This document shows positions 42,777 to 51,239 of a stretch of DNA of 64,000 nt, piece by piece; positions within the stretch are counted from its first letter, which is position 1; the number at the start of each line of letters is the position of its first letter. Source of the DNA: Terriglobia bacterium. GTDB taxonomy: Bacteria; Acidobacteriota; Terriglobia; Terriglobales; Acidobacteriaceae. The notes under the pieces are model-generated. The model did not search any database, was not told where the DNA came from, and was given only the letters and a program-made list of their open reading frames with translations. The stretch lies in NCBI GenBank assembly GCA_020073525.1, contig JAIQFA010000014.1:1-64000 (forward strand), written 5' to 3'. The position numbers were made by a program, and so were the translations under genes.

Positions 42777-43259
42777 GTGAACCCTTCGCTCACCGTCACA
42801 GCGCTGTTGTTCCTGCTTAACCCTCTTGTCGTCTGCGAAACTCATGGTCCAGATTGTTCGACTCTGAAATACTCGCGGCACAAGGTTTCATGCCTCTGCG
42901 GCACGGTGCAGGTGTGTGCGGGAGATATTTGCGGTCGTCCCTCAGACTATCAGCTCGACGACGACATTACAGTAGAGCTACGAGATAAGGCTGGCACGAC
43001 GATCCTTGACTCAAAGAAAGTTATTGTCGAGACACGTGAGAAGGAGGGCACGACGCAGGTCGGGACAAAAGTCTCTTATAAAACAACAGAGCGGACGTTT
43101 TGTTTCGAAGGGAAAGGCGCTGGCGACTATCTGCTCGCCTTTGTCCTGCACAAGAACGGCGTCCCTCAACCAGCGGTCAAATTTCCCACGAACTACTCAC
43201 GCAAGCGGAACAAACCCTGCAATTCTATCTACATGGTGGAGCCTACCTGTCCGAAGTAG
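42777..43259 (+). CDS. Cys-rich exported protein of unknown function
   Basis: A 160-aa protein with a hydrophobic N-terminus (SLTVTALLFLLNPLVVC) and about nine cysteines (for example HKVSCLCGTVQVCAGDICG, FCFEGKGAG, KPCNSIYMVEPTCPK). The middle (YQLDDDITVELRDKAGTTIL..) could form a beta-sandwich like transthyretin/prealbumin repeats. No family recognised. The base composition is less GC-rich than its neighbours, and it borders a toxin-antitoxin pair, which hints at acquired DNA. The start is GTG at 42777 without a clear ribosome-binding site. Confidence 0.6.
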   Translation: MNPSLTVTALLFLLNPLVVCETHGPDCSTLKYSRHKVSCLCGTVQVCAGDICGRPSDYQLDDDITVELRDKAGTTILDSKKVIVETREKEGTTQVGTKVSYKTTERTFCFEGKGAGDYLLAFVLHKNGVPQPAVKFPTNYSRKRNKPCNSIYMVEPTCPK

Positions 43260-43300
43260 CTCATCTAGTTGGCGACAAATCGTCATTTCACTTATTGGAG

Positions 43301-43678
43301 TTAAACAAGCGGTTTGATGCGCTGACGAATCCAGTCGAGGATTTGGGCAAAGCGAAATTCGTGCCGCTCCATCGAGCCCACGATGAAAGCGTGTCCGTCC
43401 ACGCCTTCGATCTCAATGTAAAAGACGTTGCGCCGCAGGAAAACGTCGGCGGCAGTGAAAGCGATGCGCTTGTTGCCGTCAAGTAAGCCGTGGTTGTTGC
43501 CGAGCGACTCCATCAATGCGGCGGCTTCTTCTTCGATGGAGTTGTAAGCGCTGGTTTGCGGACGAAAAACCGCGGCCTCCACTGCGCCCTTATCGCTGAC
43601 ACCATGGAGACCGCCGAATAGCTCGATCAATCGATGCTGCATGCGGTAGACTTCCGCGACCGTGAGGTAATCGGCCAT
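43301..43678 (-). CDS. Doc-type (death-on-curing, Fic fold) toxin
   Basis: A 125-aa protein. The Fic/Doc motif NHGLLDGNKRIAFTAADVFL (His63 to Arg71: H-x-x-x-D-G-N-K-R) is intact, so the catalytic His and the Gly-Asn phosphate-binding loop are present. Doc toxins phosphorylate EF-Tu and stop translation. It lies 8 bases downstream of its antitoxin and is likely translated with it. Confidence 0.92.
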   Translation of the reverse strand: MADYLTVAEVYRMQHRLIELFGGLHGVSDKGAVEAAVFRPQTSAYNSIEEEAAALMESLGNNHGLLDGNKRIAFTAADVFLRRNVFYIEIEGVDGHAFIVGSMERHEFRFAQILDWIRQRIKPLV

Positions 43679-43686
43679 TTGGCTTG

Positions 43687-43923
43687 TTATTTTGCGAGAC
43701 GCTGCAACAGGTCACGGTTGCGAGCCACCGACTGTTCGAAGGCATCCATTACCTCAGCGCGGACCAGGTGCTGGGATGGAACCACGTTGTGCAGGTAGAA
43801 CTTGAGCGCCTGCTCGAGAACATGCCGCTTCGTTTGCCCATTCTGCTCGGCCACCGCAACGAACTCGTCGTAGAGCTGGGCATCGATCTCAGGAGTAAAC
43901 TTCTTGGTCTTCGTGGCTGGCAT
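43687..43923 (-). CDS. antitoxin of the Doc-type pair (RHH-like)
   Basis: A 78-aa protein upstream of the Doc toxin. The N-terminus (TKKFTPEIDAQLYDEFVAVA..NGQTKRHVLEQALKFYL) has a strand followed by helices like a ribbon-helix-helix DNA-binding domain. The C-terminal part would neutralise Doc. It is not an obvious Phd homologue. An AT-rich inverted repeat upstream (43966-44000) is the likely autoregulatory operator. Confidence 0.82.
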   Translation of the reverse strand: MPATKTKKFTPEIDAQLYDEFVAVAEQNGQTKRHVLEQALKFYLHNVVPSQHLVRAEVMDAFEQSVARNRDLLQRLAK

Positions 43924-43965
43924 GGTTCCGAGATCCCTGTCTCACTCCTATTTTCAACGCTATAC

Positions 43966-44000
43966 CATGATAAATCAAGATAAATATTTATTTATCCATG
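43966..44000. promoter_or_regulatory. candidate operator of the toxin-antitoxin operon
   Basis: CATGATAAAT (43966-43975) and ATTTATCCATG (43990-44000) form an imperfect inverted repeat around a second GATAAAT direct repeat (43979-43985). Strongly AT-rich against a GC-rich background. Confidence 0.6.
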
Positions 44001-44019
44001 TTATTGAAAACAAATATTT

Positions 44020-45585
44020 TTATGCTGTTCGCAAGCTGCTCCGTAGCCGGAGCAAGACCGATCCCAGCGCCGTCATCCCGGCAAGCCAGACAGCGAGCGC
44101 AGTATTTGCCACCCAGTCCGGCGCAACTCCGACCCGGCGCAGCAGAAACGGAAGGAAATTCCAGGTCGTGATGTGGACGTTATCCCACGGGTCCTGGGTC
44201 ATGGCTTCGGTGGTCAAGCCCCAAGCATCCATCTTGCCCAAGGCGAAGGCGACGATGTTCTTGAAACGGAGAGCAATCACAAACGTCGGATGCCCGAACG
44301 TCTCCATCTGGTAAATCTCCAGTGGCAACCAGAAAGCCAGCGAGGCTAGCTGAATCACCAGGCTGACTGCGATCAGCACGCATCCCGCGCGCCAGATGGT
44401 TCTCCCTAAACTTTCTCGATAACGCAGGAGCAGCGGCACGGCGAGGAGCGTCGCCAGTTCCACGGTGGTCGAAACGTAGCGGTCTCCCCAGGCGAAATCG
44501 CCGGCCCAGAAGGTGTATCTCGCGTAAAAGCTGATATAGGCGAGCAGCAGGAGAAGGGAAGTCGCCCCATAGGCGCGCACTTCTGGAGTCAGGCGCTTCC
44601 ACAGCCATGCCAGCAGGAAAATTGCCAGCACCAGAAGTGGGTCGAAGAGAAAAATCGACTTCTCTGGCTGGAACAGGGGACCGAGAACGCCGGCGTGAAA
44701 GGGCGTGCTCCAGGGAAAATTTACCGGCAGGGTAGGATCCCGCTGGCGGTACTCCCGGGCGAATATCGATACGTAGGTGTTAGTAAGAGATCCGAAGCGG
44801 TAAAACTGGTAGCCACGATCGACGACGAGAAAGAACAGGTACACGGGGGCCGCCACTTTGCAGTAGTCGATGAGACGTTGCCACAGCCCGTGGCCTCGTG
44901 TTTCTTCGAACCACAATACGAGTAAGAGGAAGACTCCTGCCGCCATCAAATCCAGGCCCGTGGTGAGACGGGTCAACAGATTCAGGCCCAGGGCGCCGGA
45001 GCCGATAAGAAGCGCGCGCCGGCTGTCCCTGCGCAGCCACTCGTACTGAAAGGAAAAGCCGGTCAGCGTCAGCAACAGGACGTAGTTGTTCTCCATCATG
45101 TTTTGCGTGTAGTGAAGGTGGGTGGTGCAGAACAGCAGCGCCAGCACGCCCGCCACTGATTCCTTCATACTGAAGGCCAACTGGCGGAGCAACCGGAACG
45201 CGAACAGCGCGGTCAGAATATTCACCAAGATGCTGGTGCTGTAGCTGACCACAATGCTGCGTACTGCGGGGTCGTCGTTGTAATCGGAGAAGGTCGGCCG
45301 GTCTGCAATCCACGTCCCCGCGAGATCGGAGGGCAGCATGAGCAGCGACTGGCCGATGCCATACCAGCTATAGAGACGCCCTCCGCGGCCGTGCAGGCCG
45401 AACTCGGGATACTCGTAGGGAAAGACCTGCGGCTCGGCTGTCCAGAACCAGTGCGTGGTTTGCAGGCGATGCATGGTGTCGGCCGTCCCCAACTCGCCCG
45501 ATTGCACGACGAAGGCGAGGAGTCCTGCGGTTAGACATAGGAGAAAAATCGGGTCGCGCAGCCACTGCCGAAGGCGAGAAGTCAT
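44020..45585 (-). CDS. multi-TM glycosyltransferase-like membrane protein (PMT/GT39-like topology)
   Basis: About 521 aa from the ATG at 45585, with about ten or more hydrophobic segments (FLLCLTAGLLAFVVQSG, SILVNILTALFAFRLLRQLA, LLIGSGALGLNLLTRLTTGL, ILFLLAWLWKRL-type). A long first periplasmic loop carries FPYEYPEFGLHGRGGRLYSW. The plan resembles polyprenyl-phosphate-sugar-dependent GT-C glycosyltransferases, but no definitive catalytic Asp pair can be named. Likely builds or decorates a surface glycan. Confidence 0.65.
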   Translation of the reverse strand: MTSRLRQWLRDPIFLLCLTAGLLAFVVQSGELGTADTMHRLQTTHWFWTAEPQVFPYEYPEFGLHGRGGRLYSWYGIGQSLLMLPSDLAGTWIADRPTFSDYNDDPAVRSIVVSYSTSILVNILTALFAFRLLRQLAFSMKESVAGVLALLFCTTHLHYTQNMMENNYVLLLTLTGFSFQYEWLRRDSRRALLIGSGALGLNLLTRLTTGLDLMAAGVFLLLVLWFEETRGHGLWQRLIDYCKVAAPVYLFFLVVDRGYQFYRFGSLTNTYVSIFAREYRQRDPTLPVNFPWSTPFHAGVLGPLFQPEKSIFLFDPLLVLAIFLLAWLWKRLTPEVRAYGATSLLLLLAYISFYARYTFWAGDFAWGDRYVSTTVELATLLAVPLLLRYRESLGRTIWRAGCVLIAVSLVIQLASLAFWLPLEIYQMETFGHPTFVIALRFKNIVAFALGKMDAWGLTTEAMTQDPWDNVHITTWNFLPFLLRRVGVAPDWVANTALAVWLAGMTALGSVLLRLRSSLRTA

Positions 45586-45680
45586 CGCATGGATGGTAAT
45601 CCGAAAGCGATGATTTAAGAAATGTGGACCGCGGACATCCACGATCATCAGGAATCAATCAATGGCAGTGGGGCGCAGAG

Positions 45681-47723
45681 TCACGGCTTCTTTGTCCGTG
45701 CTGCGCTGGCTTCAATCAACTGCTGCACCGGCGCAACCACCATGAGGAGCAGATCAGCTTTGGGCGTCTTTGCACGCTCCATGAATGTGAGTTGTTGCGC
45801 TCTCCACGGCTCCGTGGAGGGTTCGGACTTGTCGATAGAATCGAGCGCCGACAGGCCGGCCGCTCCGAGAGCAGAAAGGTCTTCGGAAAGCGGTGTGAGT
45901 TCCTGCAGCAGAAAAGATTGTGCCAGAAGAGGACGGAGCCGGGCATCGTTATCGCGCCAAGCGGCGAGAAGGGCTCGAATCTCTTTTTCGGCTGCCTGGT
46001 TTGTATAGGCGCTGGCGATATATGCCTGCACGGAATCGCGAAAACGCCGCGCCTGATCGCTCTCCGGACTGGCTATGTCCACTAGTCGGTTCAAGGGAGC
46101 TCGGAAGTCCAAAGCAGTCTTCAAGCTGTTCATCCGGGTGTAGTCCTTCACTGGCTCGACAAGTTCCGCAAGTGTGCGGAGCGCGGCAATGTCATCGGTT
46201 CCCGCCATGCGATACAACGCGGAAGTCATCGAGGATCTGTGCGTCAGGCCAAGCCATTCGAGACGCCAACTCAACTCGCCAAGTCTGGTGTACATCGAGC
46301 CGGGATCTTGCACCTCGGGCGGAGACCACAGGCGTTCCGCAATCGCAGCATTGCGCGGCCAGATTCTGGAATCGATATTCTCGGGCGTAACCCACTCCGA
46401 CCATATGCAAGCCTCGCCGCCAAGGATGCGACCCTTCCCCTCTGGGCTCAGCGATGCGGCCGCGCCGCTCATCGGGTCCACGGCATAGTGCCGCGCCGCC
46501 GGCCACATGAGGTCGAGGTAATAACCGAAGGAGAGGAGGCCGCTGTAGCCTTGCTCGGCGGCGGTCGCCAACGACTGTTGCCCGCGCCAGGACTGCACGA
46601 CTACCGTCTTTGGCAAATCAGGGTGCAGCACTTCGTCCCATCCCATCATGATTTTGTGGTGCTTGCTCAAGATCTTCTGCAGACGTTGATTGAAGTAGGC
46701 TTGCAGATCCTGATTGGTCTTCATTCCGTGAGCGCGGATGAAGGCCTGAATTTTCGGATTCGCATCCCATTGATGGCCGCTGACCTCGTCTCCGCCAATA
46801 TGAAAATAGTCATCCGGAAAGAGTTTAGTCATCTCCTCAATGAACTTGTCGATGAACTTGTACGTTTCCTCCCGCGTTGGGTCCATGATGGCATCGACGC
46901 CACCGGGGTCGAGCGGATAAGGCCCCGGCCCACTGGCCAGTTCCGGATACCCGGCAAACATCGAGCGGCTGTGGCCCGGCATTTCGAACTCAGGGACCAC
47001 GCGGATGCCCCGATCGTGCGCGTAGGCAATGAGGTCACGAATCTCGTCTTGCGTGTAGTACAGCCCGTCGGACCCAGCTTGCTGCAACTTGGGGAAACGC
47101 TTGCTTTCGACGCGGAAGCCTTCGTGGTCGTACAGGTGCCAATGCAGGACGTTCATCTTCACTGCGGCCATTCCATCGAGGTTGCGCTTGAGCACGTCCA
47201 GCGGAATGAAGTGTCGGCCAACGTCCACCAGCAGGCCACGCCAGGCGAACCGAGGCTGATCTTTGATCGTCATCGCAGGCACGGCAAATCCACTGGTGGT
47301 GGTTTCCATCAGTTGCAGGAAGGTCTGAAGGCCATGCAGGATGCCCAGAGGATTGGGTGCGGTGAGCTTCGCGCCTGACTTGCTGATTACGAGGTCATAA
47401 GACTCATCCTCACCAAGCCGTTGCACTTTCTCACTACCATGAGCGGCATGGATCAGCAGAGTCGGATTGGCCGAGTCGACAGGCTTCTGCTTGAGGAACA
47501 TTCCTGTTTGGCGGGAGAGGTCGACAATGAACCTCTGTACTCCGCGTTCCAGCGTTGCATCCCTAAAACCCGTGATCGCAACAGAAAAAGACCGATCAAC
47601 CTGCAATTGCCCAGCCCCAGGTTCGACGGAAGATGGCATGGGCATTAGGTTGAGGCCACGCTGAGGCTGTGCCACAGCAAAAGAGACGAGTAGGAGAGAT
47701 GCGGTGATCAGGAGGATTCGCAT
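45681..47723 (-). CDS. beta-N-acetylhexosaminidase (GH20), exported
   Basis: About 680 aa from the ATG at 47723. The signal peptide is MRILLITASLLLVSFAVAQP. Residues about 30-140 are the GH20b domain; the TIM barrel follows with WRGLLVDVGRHFIPLDVLKR, MNVLHWHLYDHEGFRVESKR and VPEFEMPGHSRSMFAGYPEL. The catalytic Asp-Glu pair is in FHIGGDEVSGHQW (about 310), and WDEVLHPDLPKTVVVQSWRG follows. It removes terminal GlcNAc/GalNAc from chitin, peptidoglycan or glycan fragments in the periplasm or at the surface. All catalytic elements are present. Confidence 0.94.
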   Translation of the reverse strand: MRILLITASLLLVSFAVAQPQRGLNLMPMPSSVEPGAGQLQVDRSFSVAITGFRDATLERGVQRFIVDLSRQTGMFLKQKPVDSANPTLLIHAAHGSEKVQRLGEDESYDLVISKSGAKLTAPNPLGILHGLQTFLQLMETTTSGFAVPAMTIKDQPRFAWRGLLVDVGRHFIPLDVLKRNLDGMAAVKMNVLHWHLYDHEGFRVESKRFPKLQQAGSDGLYYTQDEIRDLIAYAHDRGIRVVPEFEMPGHSRSMFAGYPELASGPGPYPLDPGGVDAIMDPTREETYKFIDKFIEEMTKLFPDDYFHIGGDEVSGHQWDANPKIQAFIRAHGMKTNQDLQAYFNQRLQKILSKHHKIMMGWDEVLHPDLPKTVVVQSWRGQQSLATAAEQGYSGLLSFGYYLDLMWPAARHYAVDPMSGAAASLSPEGKGRILGGEACIWSEWVTPENIDSRIWPRNAAIAERLWSPPEVQDPGSMYTRLGELSWRLEWLGLTHRSSMTSALYRMAGTDDIAALRTLAELVEPVKDYTRMNSLKTALDFRAPLNRLVDIASPESDQARRFRDSVQAYIASAYTNQAAEKEIRALLAAWRDNDARLRPLLAQSFLLQELTPLSEDLSALGAAGLSALDSIDKSEPSTEPWRAQQLTFMERAKTPKADLLLMVVAPVQQLIEASAARTKKP

Positions 47724-47918
47724 AGCTTTCAGAAGTTGCGCGCTTCGAGAATGGAGCCACCCAGTGTAATGCACCGATCAGGCCGCGCCAAACGTCGAGA
47801 GAACCGCAGAAGTTAGCCGAGTTGCCAGACGTTCCTGCAGTTCCGGTCGCGTCCTCTCCAAAGTAACTGGAGCCCTCGTCGGGAAGGGCGCACCATAGTG
47901 GGTTGGAGGTTCCGCTCA

Positions 47919-48689
47919 GTGGCCCGAATGCCTCGGTGTGTACTCGCTCTCGCGGTCGTAATCGGTTGCAGTCTGCTTAACGCGCAGTCCGCTCCGTCGG
48001 TCACGGTCAGCCCGACCTCGGTCACTATGCTGGTGGGCGAGAGCCGTCGGTTTCGCGCGGTGGATGGCAGCGGACACCCTCTGCGCAACGTAGATTGGAT
48101 GGCATCTCAGTCGGGCATCGTCGAAGTTTCGTCTGAGGACGAGGTCGTGGTGACCGCTCAGCAGGTCGGCAAAGTGACCCTGATGGCACACACCAGCACG
48201 GGTTCGGCTAATGCCCACATTGAAGTGGTTGGAGGCGGCCCCCTATCGCAGGGCACGGTGATCTGGAGTTCGGGAGATATGCCCGGATGTCGTTCGACAA
48301 AGATCATGCCGGCAGTGCCGGTTGCGAACGGTCCGGATGTCTTTGAAGAGAGCCAGTGCGCCGACGGGACTTATATCCGTGCCTATACGTCCGATGGGAT
48401 ACTGCTGTGGCGGCGGAAGATTGCTTCGAATGGGGCGTCGCCGGCCAAACCGGCGGAAGTGTCGAATTCATCGAATCCCTTCGATACCCGCGCCGGGTCC
48501 ATCTGCGATTCTGTTTCTGTTGGCATGAAGCAAGACGCCGTCATAGAACTATTGAAGGCCCGTAATCTCGGCGTGCCCACGACCGGTCAAAAGACTTGGA
48601 TTATCGAAGAAGACAGCGCCCAATGTAAGCTGTGGTTCGACACTACTTCAGGTGTGGTGAAGAAACGTAAGACGCTGACTACTGAATAG
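47919..48689 (+). CDS. exported BIG2-like domain protein of unknown function
   Basis: About 256 aa. GTG at 47919 is chosen because GGAGGT (47905-47910) lies 8 bases upstream. The signal peptide is VLALAVVIGCSLLNAQS. Residues about 25-105 form a BIG2 (bacterial Ig-like) domain: VTVSPTSVTMLVGESRRFRA..GIVEVSSEDEVVVTAQQVGK. The C-terminal half has four Cys and a conserved-looking SVSVGMKQDAVIELLKARN segment, similar in form to small SmpA/OmlA-type repeats. Function not known; secreted or periplasmic. Confidence 0.72.
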   Translation: MARMPRCVLALAVVIGCSLLNAQSAPSVTVSPTSVTMLVGESRRFRAVDGSGHPLRNVDWMASQSGIVEVSSEDEVVVTAQQVGKVTLMAHTSTGSANAHIEVVGGGPLSQGTVIWSSGDMPGCRSTKIMPAVPVANGPDVFEESQCADGTYIRAYTSDGILLWRRKIASNGASPAKPAEVSNSSNPFDTRAGSICDSVSVGMKQDAVIELLKARNLGVPTTGQKTWIIEEDSAQCKLWFDTTSGVVKKRKTLTTE

Positions 48690-48822
48690 AGATCGAATTC
48701 TATTTGCCGTCTCTGCGATTTGCAGGCTGCTCGACATGGCCGGGAGTGCCGCCTGTGACCCTGTCCTTCTATTCCCAATTTTCCCGGAATCCTGCTACCT
48801 TCAAGTGACCCTGCGATCCGCG

Positions 48823-48848
48823 CGAGACGCGGCAAGCCGCGTCTGTAC
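48823..48848. repeat. GAGACGCGGC single hairpin, family R1 half copy (5)
   Basis: GAGACGCGGCAAGCCGCGTC followed by TGTACGG: one hairpin plus one outer end of the R1 element. Immediately upstream of the gene at 48861. Confidence 0.75.
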
Positions 48849-48860
48849 GGGAAATTTGGG

Positions 48861-49481
48861 ATGACCAACGCCGACACCTGGGGCCTGACCCCTGCGGAAC
48901 TCCGCAAACTGCGCTCGCTGAAGACCCCGTATGGCATTCAGCGGCTGCTTGACGACATGCCGTACCACTTGGCGGATAGCGCCTGGTCCCCGCGACGAGT
49001 GCTGCGGGAAAATACCTCGCATTGTTACGAAGGAGCGTTGTTTGCGGCGGCTGCTCTGCGCGCCAACGGATATCCTCCGCTGATTCTCGATCTGGAAGCC
49101 GAGCATGACACCGATCACGTGATTGCCATTTACCGCGTCGATGGACACTGGGGTGCGGTGGCCAAATCGAACTACACCGGGTGCCGCTATCGCGAACCGG
49201 TGTATCGTTCGCTGCGTGAACTGGCTCTCAGCTTTTTCGATGTGTACTTTAATCTGCGAGGAGAGCGAACGCTGCGGACCTTTTCGCGGCCGGTGCACAT
49301 GGGGCGCTTCGATTCTCTGCAGTGGATGGCCACGGAACAGCCGGTGTGGTTTGTGGCGGAGTATTTGCTGACGATTTCGCATACGCCGCTGATTTCGGGA
49401 GCTCAGGTGAAACGACTCCATCGACTGGATGGGCGGTCGTTTCGGGCGGGGTGTCTGGAGCGGGCGGACAAAAAGCATTAA
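48861..49481 (+). CDS. transglutaminase-like domain protein
   Basis: A 206-aa cytoplasmic protein. The core has a Cys followed by His typical of transglutaminase-like cysteine proteases: ENTSHCYEGALFAAAALRAN (nucleophile Cys), then DTDHVIAIYRVDGHWGAVAK (His and the following strand). No signal peptide. Relatives are uncharacterised; the substrate is unknown. The start codon directly follows an R1 hairpin, and no clear ribosome-binding site is visible. Confidence 0.7.
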   Translation: MTNADTWGLTPAELRKLRSLKTPYGIQRLLDDMPYHLADSAWSPRRVLRENTSHCYEGALFAAAALRANGYPPLILDLEAEHDTDHVIAIYRVDGHWGAVAKSNYTGCRYREPVYRSLRELALSFFDVYFNLRGERTLRTFSRPVHMGRFDSLQWMATEQPVWFVAEYLLTISHTPLISGAQVKRLHRLDGRSFRAGCLERADKKH

Positions 49482-49518
49482 CCACGGGGGGCACAGAGGC
49501 CTTCGTGAGGAACTGCCA

Positions 49519-50487
49519 GTGAGGCTGCTTCGTAGATTTGTCATGCGTTTTTGTAGTGGCATAATTTTCGCGGGCGTTCTGCTGACGGGCTTTGCCTTTG
49601 CTCAGGATTCCACTTCCGCTTCAACTTCACCTCTTGCGTCGACAGCCGCAACGCCTGTTTCTCCATCCATCGAGCTGAAACCGGATGCTTCCGGTACGGT
49701 TCCTCCCGAGCAGATACGAGAACTTCTGCGCCGGGCCGAAGAAAAGGACGTGGAAAACGACAAGCGGCAACGCGACTACACCTACATCGAGCGCGAGGAG
49801 CGGCACCACCTCGACGGTCATGGCGGGGTGAAGAAGACTGAGTCCCGGACCTCGGAGATCCTGGAGATTTATGGCGAGCCCGTCCAGCGGCTGACAGCCA
49901 AGAACGACAAGCCGTTGTCATCCGACGAGGCGAAGAAGGAAGACGAAAAGATTCAGAAGATCATCGACAAACGCAAGAACGAATCGGATGGGGACCGCCG
50001 CAAACGCCTGGAGAAGGAAGAGAAGGGGCACGAAGAGGATCGCAAGTTTGTTTTAGAGATTGCCGATGCGTTCAACTTCCGGCTGAGCGGATCCGAAGTC
50101 GTTGACGGGCACGATACATGGATGCTGGAAGGCGAACCTCGGCCGGGCTACGAACCGAAAAACCGCGACGCCAAGATACTCAGCAAATTCAAGGGCCGCG
50201 TGTGGATCGATAAGGCTGAGGCGCAATGGGTGAAGCTCGACATCACGGCCATCGACACCATATCGGTCGGCTTCGTGCTTGCGAGAATCCACAAGGGCAC
50301 GCGAGTGGTTGTCGAGATGACTCGTGTCAATGATGAGGTCTGGCTGCCAAGACACGTGCAGTTCCATATCGACTTGCGTCTTGCCCTGCTCAAGAACTAC
50401 AACGAAGATGTCGAACAAACATTCCGCGACTACAAGAAATTCCGGACGGATAGCAGGATCACCGTCATTGGCGAGCCGCAAGAGTGA
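49519..50487 (+). CDS. exported protein with LolA-like fold, unknown function
   Basis: About 322 aa. GTG at 49519 is favoured by GAGGA 7 bases upstream; the ATG at 49543 is an alternative. Signal peptide MRFCSGIIFAGVLLTGFAFA. A charged helical stretch (LLRRAEEKDVENDKRQRDYT, then KKEDEKIQKIIDKRKNESDG) precedes a beta-rich C-terminal half: DTWMLEGEPRPGYEPKNRD, FKGRVWIDKAEAQWVKLDI, DEVWLPRHVQFHIDLRL. The latter resembles LolA/outer-membrane lipoprotein-sorting-like beta sheets. Common in acidobacterial genomes, function unassigned. Confidence 0.68.
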   Translation: MRLLRRFVMRFCSGIIFAGVLLTGFAFAQDSTSASTSPLASTAATPVSPSIELKPDASGTVPPEQIRELLRRAEEKDVENDKRQRDYTYIEREERHHLDGHGGVKKTESRTSEILEIYGEPVQRLTAKNDKPLSSDEAKKEDEKIQKIIDKRKNESDGDRRKRLEKEEKGHEEDRKFVLEIADAFNFRLSGSEVVDGHDTWMLEGEPRPGYEPKNRDAKILSKFKGRVWIDKAEAQWVKLDITAIDTISVGFVLARIHKGTRVVVEMTRVNDEVWLPRHVQFHIDLRLALLKNYNEDVEQTFRDYKKFRTDSRITVIGEPQE

Positions 50488-50512
50488 GCTGCGAGCTACG
50501 AGCTGCGCGCGA
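50483..50512. repeat. GAGCTGC/GAGCTAC heptamer run (R2-type)
   Basis: GAGCTGC, GAGCTAC, GAGCTGC in tandem directly after a stop codon. Single arm. Confidence 0.5.
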
Positions 50513-50967
50513 ACCGATGCCTGGTTGCTAGGAGCCCGTAGTCATTTCGCAAGAAAAAAATGCCATCGCCAAGCGCAGTTTGTGACCATCGCGTATGAAC
50601 TTCGCATGTTTGTTTTCAATGATCTGCGCGCCTGTCCAAGTACTTCCGTACCGTCTCTAGTACCTTAGTTACGCCAACAGCGGTGACTGGCACCCTACCT
50701 GCATGAAGAATACTACCTGTAGCATCGCACAGAATAATATATACAACCTATAGATATAAGCTGCAAGTCCACTTTTTGCCGATTCCAGAAAAACCCCATA
50801 AAACCCAACAAAACCGGGAGATTCACGTGGAGAGGCCCTCGCTTCCGGTTGAGATATGCTCAGCACACCAAAATACACTCGAACGCATTTGGATCGAGGA
50901 CTTGGTTCTTCCAATTTCCGCAGCGCTGCCGGAAAGAAAAGGCGGCCTGAGAACTGGGAGAAAGGGA
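50513..50967 (+). promoter_or_regulatory. long AT-rich leader upstream of the pil operon
   Basis: About 450 bases without a convincing gene. 50700-50770 is strongly AT-rich (for example AATAATATATACAACC and TATAGATATAAG) and is the best place for the promoter of the HTH gene and pilMNOPQ. The open frame through 50776-50967 is not protein-like. Confidence 0.45.
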
Positions 50968-51210
50968 ATGCTAATGGCCGACTCGCGAGAAGTGATGAAC
51001 ATTCGTCAAGCTTCGCAGTATCTGGGAGTGAGTCCGGACACTTTGTACAAGTACGTGAACGAGCAAGAAATTCCTGCGTTCAAGTTGGGCAATCGCTGGC
51101 GCTTCAAGAAATCGAAGCTGGATCAGTGGATGGAAGAGAAGTCGATGGAAACGGAACCGCAGGGCAAGAAGAAAGTCAAGGCGGCGGGAAAAGCTGCCGG
51201 AACTCCGTAA
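50968..51210 (+). CDS. excisionase-type helix-turn-helix DNA-binding protein
   Basis: An 80-aa protein. The MerR-like/excisionase HTH MNIRQASQYLGVSPDTLYKY is followed by VNEQEIPAFKLGNRWRFKKS and KLDQWMEEK, the classical 'helix_turn_helix, DNA-binding domain excisionase family' pattern. The tail is Lys-rich. No integrase or phage gene is nearby; it lies 30 bases upstream of pilM and may regulate or simply be cotranscribed with the pilus operon. The ATG at 50968 follows GGGAG; an in-frame ATG at 50974 is also possible. Confidence 0.88.
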   Translation: MLMADSREVMNIRQASQYLGVSPDTLYKYVNEQEIPAFKLGNRWRFKKSKLDQWMEEKSMETEPQGKKKVKAAGKAAGTP

Positions 51211-51239
51211 GCGAACTTCGTTAAGAGAAGGGCGGGCAC

